A stretch of DNA of 64,000 nt from Erodium maritimum. Its lineage: Eukaryota > Streptophyta > Magnoliopsida > Geraniales > Geraniaceae. The stretch lies in the NCBI GenBank assembly GCA_963921825.1, contig OY997588.1, forward strand, positions 53,948,803 through 54,012,802, read 5' to 3'. The notes under the pieces were generated by a model. That model searched no databases. It had not been told where the DNA came from and saw only the letters and a list, made by a program, of their open reading frames with translations. Below, piece by piece: positions 46,430-57,187 of this stretch. Each line of letters starts with the position of its first letter. The stretch's first letter is position 1. Position numbers and translations under genes: made by a program.

Positions 46430-49400
46430 CTAGTTCCAATCTAAACTCCAATCTATTCCCATTGACCTTACATGCCTCTCATGTTTAGGCAACGATAGTG
46501 CCTTAGTCAACGGGTCGGCTATGTTATCATCAGTTGCAATATAGGTGATCTTCACATCGCCTCGGTTCAGTATCTCTCTGATGAGGTTATATCGCCGCAG
46601 TACATGTTTGGATTTGTTATGCGATCTGGGCTCTTTAGCTTGCGCAATAGCCCCTGTGTTGTCGCAAAATAGGTTCACCGGGCTGGATGGGTTTTTGATT
46701 ACACCCAACCCTGCCGTGAACTTCTTAATCCACACAGCCTCCTTGGCCGCCTCTGCAGCCGCTATGTACTCGGCCTCTGTCGTGGAGTCAGCGACGGTGT
46801 CTTGCTTCACGCTCTTCCAGCTGAAAGCTCCGCCATTCAGCGTGAACACATATCCTGACTGACTTCTAAAGTCATCTGGATCTGTCTGGAAACTAGCGTC
46901 TACATATCCATTAACAACTAGTTCAGAATCATCTTTTCCCCCGTACACTAGAAACGCGTCCTTAGTTCTTCTCAAATATTTGAGAATCGCTTTGACCGCT
47001 ATCCAGTGTTCCTCACCAGGGTTAGACTGATGTCTGCTGGTACAACTCAAGGCATATGAGACATCCGGTCTCGTGCATATCATGGAATACATGATCGATC
47101 CTACCGCCGAAGCGTATGGGATTCGCATCATTCTTTTCAGCTCATCAGGTGTCTTAGGACACTGAGTCTTGCTGAGATGAACGCCATGACGTGCGGGTAA
47201 GAGTCCTTTCTTGGAATCAAGCATTGAGAACCTACTCAATACCTTGTTCACATAGGTGCTTTGACTTAAACCCAAGACCCTCTTGGTGCGATCTCTATAT
47301 ATCTTAATCCCTAAGATATAAGCAGCATCGCCTAAGTCCTTCATTGAGAAACACTTCCCGAACCAAGCTTTAGTCTCGTGCAAGGTTGGGATGTCGTTTC
47401 CAATGAGTAGTATGTCATCGACATACAACACCAGAAAGGTAATCATACCCCCATTTGCCTTCTTGTAAACGCAAGGTTCATCTTCATTCTTGATAAAGCC
47501 AAATCCAATTACAGCTTCATCAAAACGAAGGTTCCAACTCCGAGAAGCTTGTTTCAATCCATAAATGGATTTCAACAACTTACAAATCTTTCCCTTATTC
47601 TTCGGATCGACAAAACCTTCGGGTTGAGACATATAAACGTCCTCCGACAAATTTCCGTTTAGGAAAGCGGTTTTGACATCCATTTGCCATATCTCGTAAT
47701 CGTGATATGCAGCTATGGCAAGAAGAATTCGGATAGATTTGACCATAGCCACTGGGGAAAAGGTTTCCTCATAGTCAATCCCTTGGATCTGCCTATAACC
47801 TTTCGCCACCAGTCGGGCTTTGTAGGTCTGAGGGTTGCCTTCCATGTCCATCTTCACCTTGAAGATCCATTTGCATCCGATGGTTCTTACACCACCGATG
47901 GGATCAACCAGTTCCCAGACTTGGTTGTCTGACATGGATTGCATTTCCTCCCTCATGGCTCCCAGCCATAACTCAGAGTCGGGTCCGTCCACAGCTTCCT
48001 GAAATGTAGCTGGATCATCGTGATCCAAAACAAGCTCACCGTCACCTCCAGACACAAAGTAACCATATCTCGGAGGTGGACGACTAACCCTTTCAGATCG
48101 CCTTGGACCTTCTGGAATTATTGCAGGAACTGGTCCTTGCTCTACGACCATCTCAGGCTCTTCTACAGGGTTGTCCAGTGGATCAGTTGGATCTGTACCA
48201 CCCTGAATTTCTTCTAGATGTACAGCCCTCCCACTGACGTCTTTGGAAATAAACTCCCTTTCCATAAAGACCCCACCCCGAGCGACGAACACCGTGTTCT
48301 CGCTGGGTTTGTAGAAGTAGTACCCCATTGTTTCTTTGGGATACCCAACGAAGGTGCATTTATCAGATCTTGGTTCGAGCTTAGTCGGAACTAAACGTTT
48401 CACATAAGCCTCGCAACCCCAAATCTTCACGAAGGACAAAACGGGCTTTCTCCCGCGCCATTTCTCAAATGGTGTCCCTTCCACAGCCTTCGTCGGAGCC
48501 CGATTCAAAATGAATGCGGCCGTCTCCAGAGCATAACCCCAGAAAGAGATTGGGAGATCAGTCCCACTAATCATGGACCGGACCATATCCAATAAAGTCC
48601 GATTTCTCCGTTCGGACACACCATTCAATTGTGGTGTTCCGGGAGGAGTCCATTCCGAAAGGATCCCACTTTCTGCTAGATGATCTAAAAACTCTGTGGT
48701 CAAGTATTCTCCACCTCGATCTGATCTAAGTGCTTTAATACTTTTCCCGAGCTGGTTTTCTACTTCAGTCTTAAACTCTTTGAATTTATCAAAAGCTTCA
48801 GACATATGTCTCATTAAATAGACATAACCATATCTACTGAAGTCGTCAGTAAATGTGATAAAGTAACTAAAACCCCTCCTGACAAGTGTGCTCATTGGTC
48901 CACACACATCCGAGTGTATTAGCCCCAATAAGTCACCCGCCCTTTCACCGCGACCGATGAAGGGCGCTTTAGTCAGTTTTCCCATCAAACAAGATTCGCA
49001 TCTATCAATCGAATGAAATTCGAATGGACTAAGAAGTCCACACTTGTGAAGTGTTGATATGCGTTTCTCGTTTATGTGGCCTAAACGACAATGCCATAAA
49101 AGAGTTTGGTCTAAATCATTGGACTTAGACCTCTTGGTATTTACATTATATATAGAGCTTGAGGCATTGTTATCCATATCCAATATGTACAATCCTCCAA
49201 CCATTTTGGCACTAGCATAAAATATATCATTGCATAAAATATTGAAAATCCCATTTCCAACATCAAAATTGTATCCTTCCTTGTCCAACAAAGAAATAGA
49301 TACAATATTCCTACTGAAAGTAGGTACACAATATACATTGTTCAAAACAAAAACTAGCCCACTTGGCAAAAGAAGACTTATGGATCCTACAGCAGTCGCC

Positions 49401-50455
49401 ACAACTCTAGTCTTGTTGCCCACTCTGAGGTCCACCTCGTCCTTCTTCAAGCTTCTCCTACCTTCCAGCCACTGCACATTAGTAGAAATGTGAGATTCAG
49501 CCCCGTTATCCAATACCCATGAATCTTTGGAAGTAGTGAGATTTAGCTCTATAAAGAAAATACCTGATGAAGGCACAGTCCCACCGCCCTTCTTCAGATC
49601 ATCCAGAAACTTCCTGCAATCTTTCTTCCAGTGACCAGGCTGTTGACAGTAGAAGCAGACATTCTCGACATCCTTCCCCTTCCTTGAGGACTCCCCGGTC
49701 CTAGGAGGGTTAGGACGCTTCGGATGCCTCATCTTTCCTGCCAAGTGCATAGGGGCCTTGCCCTTACCACTAACAGTTCCCTTATTCTTGAAACTGTTTC
49801 CCTGTCTGACCATCAGAACATCCTTGGATCCCTGATCCTTGACGTTCTTTTCAGCAGTTACCAACATTCCATGCAACTCTGAAATGGTCTTGTCCATATC
49901 GTGCATATGATAGTTCATGACGAACGTAGCATATGAACGAGGAAGGGAACGCAGAACCACATCCGCTGCCATCTCGTTCTCTATCTTAAGACCCAGTCGA
50001 TTAAGATGTTCGAGATGCCCCTTCATCTTTAGGACATGAGGACCCACGGAGACTCCTGCTGACATTTTGCAGGAGAGAAGTTCATTAAGGACATTGTATC
50101 TCACGATACGTGCCCTTTCCTTGAACATACCCTTTATGATCCCCATCATAGTATAGGGGTCATCAGAGTACTCCATGAACTGGTCTTGGAGATCAGACTC
50201 CATGCAGCCCAGCATAATACATGCCACATCTATAGAATCGCTAAGGTGCTTTTGGTATGCATCCTTAACGGCCCTAATGGCATTATTAGCTGGCTCCTCA
50301 GGGATAGCCTGGTCTAGGACATATTCTTTGCGCTCGAATTTGAGGACTATCCTCAAGTTTCTGTCCCAGTCCAAGTAGTTTATCCCACTTAGCTTGATCC
50401 TATCAAGAATGGTTTTTAGTGACAAACAACTATTGTTCGCTGAAGTACTTGCCAT
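46430..50455 (-). CDS. gag-pol polyprotein of copia element B, 1341 residues
   Basis: One continuous frame, the usual Ty1/copia order and length. Gag occupies about residues 1-262, with a CCHC zinc knuckle (C267, C270, H275, C280). The protease segment has DNGAESH at 316-322. The GAG-pre-integrase zinc site has H455, H460, C486 and C489. The integrase core has D516, D579 and E615, a D-D-35-E spacing. Reverse transcriptase follows, with DVKTAFLNG at 926-934 and YVDDILLIG at 1011-1019. RNase H has DASF at 1186, TEAEY at 1226 and CDN at 1264. Such polyproteins are made as one chain and processed by the element's protease, giving the particle protein and the enzymes for copying and integration. 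The start ATG at 50455 is the first in frame after the leader and fits gag of sister copies. Whether it is expressed cannot be told from sequence. Confidence 0.95.
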   Translation of the reverse strand: MASTSANNSCLSLKTILDRIKLSGINYLDWDRNLRIVLKFERKEYVLDQAIPEEPANNAIRAVKDAYQKHLSDSIDVACIMLGCMESDLQDQFMEYSDDPYTMMGIIKGMFKERARIVRYNVLNELLSCKMSAGVSVGPHVLKMKGHLEHLNRLGLKIENEMAADVVLRSLPRSYATFVMNYHMHDMDKTISELHGMLVTAEKNVKDQGSKDVLMVRQGNSFKNKGTVSGKGKAPMHLAGKMRHPKRPNPPRTGESSRKGKDVENVCFYCQQPGHWKKDCRKFLDDLKKGGGTVPSSGIFFIELNLTTSKDSWVLDNGAESHISTNVQWLEGRRSLKKDEVDLRVGNKTRVVATAVGSISLLLPSGLVFVLNNVYCVPTFSRNIVSISLLDKEGYNFDVGNGIFNILCNDIFYASAKMVGGLYILDMDNNASSSIYNVNTKRSKSNDLDQTLLWHCRLGHINEKRISTLHKCGLLSPFEFHSIDRCESCLMGKLTKAPFIGRGERAGDLLGLIHSDVCGPMSTLVRRGFSYFITFTDDFSRYGYVYLMRHMSEAFDKFKEFKTEVENQLGKSIKALRSDRGGEYLTTEFLDHLAESGILSEWTPPGTPQLNGVSERRNRTLLDMVRSMISGTDLPISFWGYALETAAFILNRAPTKAVEGTPFEKWRGRKPVLSFVKIWGCEAYVKRLVPTKLEPRSDKCTFVGYPKETMGYYFYKPSENTVFVARGGVFMEREFISKDVSGRAVHLEEIQGGTDPTDPLDNPVEEPEMVVEQGPVPAIIPEGPRRSERVSRPPPRYGYFVSGGDGELVLDHDDPATFQEAVDGPDSELWLGAMREEMQSMSDNQVWELVDPIGGVRTIGCKWIFKVKMDMEGNPQTYKARLVAKGYRQIQGIDYEETFSPVAMVKSIRILLAIAAYHDYEIWQMDVKTAFLNGNLSEDVYMSQPEGFVDPKNKGKICKLLKSIYGLKQASRSWNLRFDEAVIGFGFIKNEDEPCVYKKANGGMITFLVLYVDDILLIGNDIPTLHETKAWFGKCFSMKDLGDAAYILGIKIYRDRTKRVLGLSQSTYVNKVLSRFSMLDSKKGLLPARHGVHLSKTQCPKTPDELKRMMRIPYASAVGSIMYSMICTRPDVSYALSCTSRHQSNPGEEHWIAVKAILKYLRRTKDAFLVYGGKDDSELVVNGYVDASFQTDPDDFRSQSGYVFTLNGGAFSWKSVKQDTVADSTTEAEYIAAAEAAKEAVWIKKFTAGLGVIKNPSSPVNLFCDNTGAIAQAKEPRSHNKSKHVLRRYNLIREILNRGDVKITYIATDDNIADPLTKALSLPKHERHVRSMGIDWSLDWN

Positions 50456-51991
50456 TTGATCTACACGACAAACAAAATATAATCAGTAAACTGAATAAAT
50501 TTTATGAAGATCAAGTTCAAACACCAACCAATTGATTCTAAACCTTTAGAACCTAAAACCAAGATCCTTGATTCACCCGATTAAGCTGAACTAATGCTCA
50601 CCACTTAATCGAGCTATGTAGGTAGGACTCCATCCAATCACATCCAATGTGACTCTTGGCTAGGGTATGTACTCATGTACACGGCTTACCCTATCTAATA
50701 CCCTAGCTCAACCTCAGGCTGAGAATCGTAGTCGGGTCCACCAATTTTCAACTATGGCCCGTCACTATGTGGGTGCTCCGCTAATGCGCACGACACCTAC
50801 ACATGTCGTCCAAACCTACTACCCCGCTTTCCCATGGATGCTCCGCTAATGCGCACGACACCCATAGGACGGGGAGGTAGTAAGGTGTTGATAATTGGGA
50901 GGTATCGGACATGACCCGTTTTTACTTGTCCGGTTGTGTTTTAAACTTTTGGCACATCCTAGATGCGATGAGCACATCAACTACATTCCAAATGTAATGA
51001 TGCCTCCAATTACATCCAATGTAATTCTTCCTTCGAACCCGTCAACTACATCCAATGTAATGACGATTCTAAGGGCTCACAGACAATGATTAAAACCAAT
51101 TTTATCTTTGCATGTGAGGTGATATGCTCGGTAAATTAAGTTAAGCATGCAATTCTAAAACACATAGAAAAGATCATGCAAAAACTAAACCAAGCATAAA
51201 GCGTTAAATATGTACATAATAGCCCACTAAACTAACTCCCACTAGCTTCTTGAGCTCCACCGACTCCAAGCCGATGTCAAAACCCGAGAAGCCACCAAAT
51301 GACCTTTTCGCCCTTTCTTCGTCTTGAGTAAAATATTACAATTTAATACACGACTCGCAGGTCGGGAATTAATAAATATTACAAATAAGTGGTACGACGA
51401 CCACACCTCGAAAAAATAATTACACGCTAACTCTAACGGCTCGCAGGCCGTGAAAAGCGATAAATAATTAAATCAAACTCGGGGCTATTATGTACACCAT
51501 GCCAACATCACATCACACATCGTGTTATCAAACAAGCATGTTATCAAACATCATGTGATTTTCCGATTTTAATTAATTGCCAAGTTTCGAAAATTTTTGA
51601 TACTCGGTTTATCGAAACCGTTCAAAATTGAAACTTTTGAACATTTGATTTTTGAGTTCATCAAGACGGTTCCAAACTCGTCATGACTAAAAAAACGGTT
51701 TAGCTCGGCATATTGACCATCCAATGGTCATGCTTGGCCTAGCTCCGTCCAACGGAGCCCCGTTCGGTCCCGGTTTCGGCTCCCCGAGAGTCCCGCTCCC
51801 GAGACCCGAAAAATCAAATTTTTTTCAAAAATTCCAGATTTGATAAACTTTTCAAAAAATTCATTTTTCATGCATTAAACCCATAAACAAGAATTTAAAA
51901 CATGTTATCAAACAATTTAGCAAATTAACATGCAAAACCGAAACTAGCAAGCAAAACCGAAAGTTCTCTTGTGAATCCAGAAGGTAGCACG
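50456..51991 (-). other. 5' leader of element B
   Basis: About 1.5 kb between primer site and gag. Holds four near-palindromes of the TTACATCCAATGTAA type (about 50636-50653, 50982-50997, 51009-51025 and 51045-51062) and a direct repeat containing GCTCCGCTAATGCGCACGAC (near 50774 and 50840). No conserved gene. Confidence 0.85.
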
Positions 51992-52003
51992 GCTCTGATA
52001 CCA
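51992..52003 (-). other. Primer binding site of element B
   Basis: On the minus strand TGGTATCAGAGC, an exact match to the complement of the initiator tRNA-Met 3' end, one base from the 5' LTR. Confidence 0.92.
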
Positions 52004-52004
52004 C

Positions 52005-53680
52005 TGTTGGGTCTCGATGGAGGGTATGAACACATACTTGCAGCGGAAATAACTCGAGACCATGTCATAGAACACTACCAAATATTAGATACACAAGAGA
52101 ATAAACAATATGGATGTTTCCTTACCAACTAGTTCAAGAAAAGGAAGAGAACACCAAAGAAACGATGATCGGCTTGAGTCTCCAAGACGCCTACGTATCC
52201 AATTGGAATCAAAGCCACGTAGTTCTTCTTTAGATGACTCAAGAACACAACAAGAGGGGGGGAAAGTGCCAAACTCGAAATTGTAGTGTGAGAGGGAGAG
52301 AAGTTGTGTTTCTATTCTTGTCTTGTCATTTGTTGTAGGAAAAAGATGACTTAAACCATCAACAACCATCAAGGACAAGTAAGGTGTGAAGCATGGTGTG
52401 AAGTAAGACAAGCATGGTGCTAAGTATGGCAAGACAAGATGGGTTAGGTGGTGAATCACCAACACCTTAATCCTTGTCTTGCTTACTTAGTACTAATTAA
52501 TCAAGACTTGATTAATTAGTTCCATGGGCCTTGGTTGCATGGGCCTTTCATGGGCCTCTTGGAACATGGCCCATGGCCATTCCCAACGAGGTCCCGTGAC
52601 GTGCTCATCGCCTCCAAGCCTTCCATACCGGAAATGTCCAACATTATCCAACGCGATCAATCCCAAGACTCCAAGCCTTGTCTTGATCCGTAATGTCCTA
52701 TTCACTTACGGGCACATGACCCAAAACCCAGTTTTGGTCATGTCCCGAGACAACTCTCTTTTGGCCATTCTCCATAAATGTGTCAATGAGTTTCATCCTT
52801 CGGTGTGACCCTTAGGTCTATGCATGTCGATAGATCAACGTAAAATCCCATTTTACTTGATCCTATATAAGTGGCAACTAACGAGACTTTAGTATTGCCT
52901 GACACTACATAGCGAATCGAACCAATCGATTCTAACCTTTCCGTCGTCCCTATCATTATCCTTTTATCTCCGATATCCTGATTGAGATAAGGCATAGAGC
53001 CGTCATCCTTATTATTCTCAATCACTGTTCCTTGATATGTGAGATGACTGAATATATGATACCTAGTATCATGTGCATGGCCATGCTATTCTTTCAGTCA
53101 CTCTCGATCAAGCGGCCGAGAACCGATATCTTTCCCATACCTCAGTATGAGGGATAAATCCCTTAGCCGTCTTTCGTGTCACTCATGCAACCCGTCCCCA
53201 AGCCAATCCTGGCCGTTATGGAAGCCCTGTTACGGACAACGTTAGGCTCAGGTCAAACTTAGTTGTTGACTGCATAGTGATCACAAAGACTCCTTGGTCT
53301 AAGGATTCATGACAAGCTACGACACTGAATATGTTAATGACTCAATCTATGGCACATATTCAGGGCGGGTCGTCCAATATCATGTCCCACATGATATCTA
53401 TGATCAGACTCCGGAATCCCATTCCAATGACTAACAGAACGTAAGCCATGAAGAGCCATCTTTCATACTAGTCGCTTCTAGTGAAGCTTTATTGACTAGG
53501 GACCCATCGAGTGTGATCCATCTCGATCTATGGTTCTATTCGCATGGTGGGCATAGATCAGAAATCACATCGATATATTACTCCAACACATAAGTAATAG
53601 AAAGCCGCTTTAATCTTATTGCTAATGATGATATATACATTTGGACATTTATGATTGAACTACGGGCACTAAGACTAACA
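52005..53680 (-). repeat. 5' LTR of element B
   Basis: 1676 bp, same ends as the 3' LTR, about eight differences from it by eye. The 27-bp family palindrome lies near 52493-52519. Confidence 0.96.
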
Positions 53681-54264
53681 CATATTTAAGTGGTACCTAT
53701 CGAGATTTTAGTATTGCTTAACACTGCATAACAGATCGACCCTGTCGATTCTAACCTTTCCGTCATCCCTGCCATTATCCTTTTATCTCCGTTATCCTGA
53801 TTTAGATAAGGCATAGAGCCTTCATCCTTATTATTGTCAATCAGTATTCCTTGATATGTGAGATGACTGAATATATGATACCAGTATCATGTGCCTGGTC
53901 ATGCTATTCTTTCAGTCACTCTCGATCAAGCGGCCGAGAACTGATATCTTTCTCATACCGTAGTATAAGGGATAAAACCATTAGCCGTCTTTCGTGTCAC
54001 TCATGCAGTCCGTCCCCAAGCCAATCTTGGCCGTTATGGAAGCCCTATTACGGACAACGTTAGGCTCAGTTCAAACTCAGTTGTTTACGGCATAACGATC
54101 ACAAAGACTCCACTGTCTAAGAATACATGACAAGCTACGACAATGAATATGTTCATGACTTTATCTATGACACATATTCATGTCGGGTCGTCCAATATCA
54201 TGTCCCACATGATATCTATGATCAGACTCCGGAATCTCATTCCACATGATATCATGTCCCACAT
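53681..54264 (-). repeat. LTR of copia fossil C, right part
   Basis: Resumes with CATAT after element B and follows the family LTR in the same orientation as 43681-44739, diverged, until orientation changes near 54265. The outer LTR end is not present in its expected place. Confidence 0.8.
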
Positions 54265-54292
54265 ATTCATGTCGGGTTGACCCGACATGAAT
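54265..54292. repeat. 28-bp palindrome at a head-to-head junction
   Basis: ATTCATGTCGGGT, TG, ACCCGACATGAAT. Left of it the family LTR reads in minus orientation, right of it LTR sequence reads in plus orientation. ACATATTCATGTCGGGT also occurs about 100 bp to the left (near 54172), so the junction looks like an inverted copy of local LTR sequence. Confidence 0.8.
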
Positions 54293-57187
54293 AGAACCAC
54301 AGATCGAGATAGATCACACTCGATGGGTCCGTAGTCGACAAAGCTTCACTAGAAGCGATTAGAATATCAAGGTTTTGGAATCCAAGGATATTCTGATGGT
54401 CAGAAAGGGATCCAGTTTAAAGAAGGAAACGGGTAGTGGCAAGAGCAAGGCCCTTGGGCAGTTGGCAAGAAAGATGAGAAACTTGATCGCTCCTATCAAT
54501 ACAAGGACCAAGGGGTCCTCAAGGAAGGCTAAGGAGGATGAGAATGTCTACTTCTATTTCCAGAAGTCTAGTCGACGAAAAGGGATTGCAGGAAAAACCA
54601 CGATGATCTGGAGAAGGGCAGTGGGACTGCGCCTTCATCGGGTATTAACTTTATAGTGCTACCTCTCTCTACTTCAAAAGATTCAAGGGTATTGGATACC
54701 AAAGCTGAATCTCACACATGCACTGACGTGTAGTGGATGGAAGGTAGGAAAAGCTTGGAGAAGAACGGATTGGACCTCAGAGTGGACAACAGATGAGGGT
54801 TGTAGCGACTGATGTAGGATCCATGAGTCTTCGTTATCCAATTGGCCTTGTTGTGTACTAAATAATGTATATTGGATACCTAATTTTAATAGGATCATTA
54901 TATATGTATCCTTGTTAGACACCGAAGGATATACTGTTGATATTGGAAATTGGATTTTCAATATTCTATCAAATGATATGTTTTATGTTTGTACAAACTT
55001 GGTCCGAGGATTATACATATGGGTAACAATGCCTCAAGCTCTATTTATAACGTTAATGCCAAAAGGTCTAAATCTGATAATTTAGACCAGACTATGTTAA
55101 GGCGCTGTCAATTAGGCCACATCAACAAGAAACGAATATCAGCACTTCAGAAGTGCGGACTTTTAAGTCCATACGAATAATAGGTGCAAGGCTTGTTTTA
55201 TGGGAAAATGACTAAAGCGCCCTTCATCGATCGCGTTGAAAGGGAGGGTGAATTATTGGGGTTGATACACTCCGATGTGTGTAAACCAATAAGTTTGCTT
55301 GTCAGGAGGGGTTTTAGCTACTTTATCACATTTACTGATGATTACAGTAAATATGGTTATGTCTATTCGGAGAGACATAAGTCTGAAGCTTTTTATAAAT
55401 TCAAAGAGTTTAAGACTGAAGTAGAAAACCAGCGCGACAAAGGTATTAAGGCACTTCGATTGGATCGAGGTGTAAAATACTTGATCACAGAGTTATTAGA
55501 TCATCTAAAAGGGAATGGGATCCTTTTGGAATGGACTCCTCCTAGGACACTATAGTTGAAAGGTGTAGCCGAACGGAGAAATCGGACATTGTTAGACAAT
55601 AGTCTGTTCCATGATCAGTTGGACTCATCTCCTGATTTCTTTATAGGGTTATGCTCTGGAGACGGCCGCATTCATGGTGAATAGGGCTTCGACGAAGGGT
55701 GTGGAAGGGACACCATTTTGGAAATGGTACGGGAAGAAGCCCGTTTTGTCCTTTCTAAGGGTCTAGGGTTGCGAAGCTTATGTGAAACTTTTGGTTTCGA
55801 GTAAGCTCGGACCAAGATCTGAGAAATGCACCTTTGTGGGGTATCCCAAAGTAACAAGGGGATATTAGTTCTAAAAACCCAATGAGAACATAGTGTTCGT
55901 CGCTAAGGGTGGGGTCTTTATGGAAAGGTAATTTTTTTCCAAAGACGTTAGTGGGAGGACTGTACATCTAGAAGAAATTCAAGACGGTACAGATCCATCT
56001 GAACCACTTGACAACCCAGTAGAGGACCCATAAGTGGTCGTAGAGTAGGAACCAGTTCCTGTAACAATTCCTGAAGGTCCAAGGCGATGTGGAATGATCA
56101 ATCACCCACCTCCGAGATATGGTTATTTTGTGTCTGGAAGGGACGGTGAGCTAATGGTGGATCATAAGTATCCAGCCACCTTTCAAGAAGTCGTGGATGG
56201 GCCCGACTTCGAGTTATGTCTAGGAGCCATGAGAGAGGAAATGCAGTGCATATCGGACAATCAACTGTGGGAACTGGTTGATCCCATCGATGGTGTGAGG
56301 ACCATCGGATGCAAATGGATCTTCAAGGTGAAGATGGACATGGACGGAAACCCTCGGACCTAGAAAGCCCAACTGGTTGGGAAAGGTTATAGGAAAATCC
56401 AAGGGATTGACTATGAGGAAACCTTCTCACCAGTGGCCATGGTCAAATCTATCCGGATTCTTCTTGACATAGTCTCGTATCGTGATTACGAGATATGGAA
56501 AGTGGATGTCAAAACCGCTTTTAAACGGGAATTTGACTGAGGACGTTTGTATGTCTCAGCCAGAATTTTTTGACGATCCGAAGAATAAAGGGATATATTA
56601 ATAAGTTGTTGAAGTCTATTTGTGGATTGAAACAAGCTTCTCGGAGTTGGAACCTTTGTTTTGGTGAAGCGGTAATTAGATTTGGCTTCATCAAGAACGA
56701 GGATGACCCTTGCGTTTGTAAGAAGGCTTGTTGGAGAAAGATTTCCTTTCTGGTGCTCATTGGAGACGACATCCCAACCTTGCTCGAGACTAAAAGCTTG
56801 GTTTTGGAAGTGTTTCGCAATATAGGACTTATGCGATGCTCCTAATATCTTAGGGATTAAGATATATAGAGATCGCACCAAGAGGGTCTTGGGATTAAGT
56901 CAGAGAACCTATGTGAACAAGGCATTAAGAAGGTTCTCAATGCTCGATTCAAAGAAATGATTCTTACCCGCTCGTCATGGATTTCATTTCAGTAAGACTC
57001 GGTGTCCTAAAACACCTCATGAGCTGAAAAGGATGATGCAAATCCCATGCCCCTGGGGGGCAGGATCAATCATATATGTCATGACATATACGAGACCGAA
57101 CGTCTCGTATGCCTTGTGTTGTACCAGTAGACATCAGTCTAACCCTTGAGGAAAGATGACGATGAACTAGTCGTCGAAGGATCAATA
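54293..57187 (+). pseudogene. Copia fossil D, gag-pol remains
   Basis: A short piece of plus-oriented LTR (to about 54361) joined to plus-strand gag-pol remains in family order: zinc-knuckle area near 54550, integrase region (SDVCKPISLLVRRGFSYFIT near 55280), reverse transcriptase region (RTIGCKWIFKVKMDMDGNPR near 56300; KSICGLKQASRSW near 56610), up to the start of RNase H. It is heavily broken, more than E, F and G, and older. Element E is inserted at its right end; the rest lies beyond the window. Confidence 0.85.

Larger units (their letters stand above)
44740..53680 (-). mobile_element. Copia element B, looks whole, nested in the LTR of C
   Basis: Two 1676-bp LTRs (44740-46415 and 52005-53680), purine tract, a single continuous gag-pol frame, 1.5-kb leader and tRNA-Met primer site; total 8941 bp. 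Target duplication CATAT is perfect (44735-44739 and 53681-53685). LTRs differ at about eight positions by eye (about 0.5%), roughly 0.2 million years under the rate used for G. It is the only member of its family in the window without visible coding breaks. It inserted in the same orientation as its host LTR. Confidence 0.96.
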
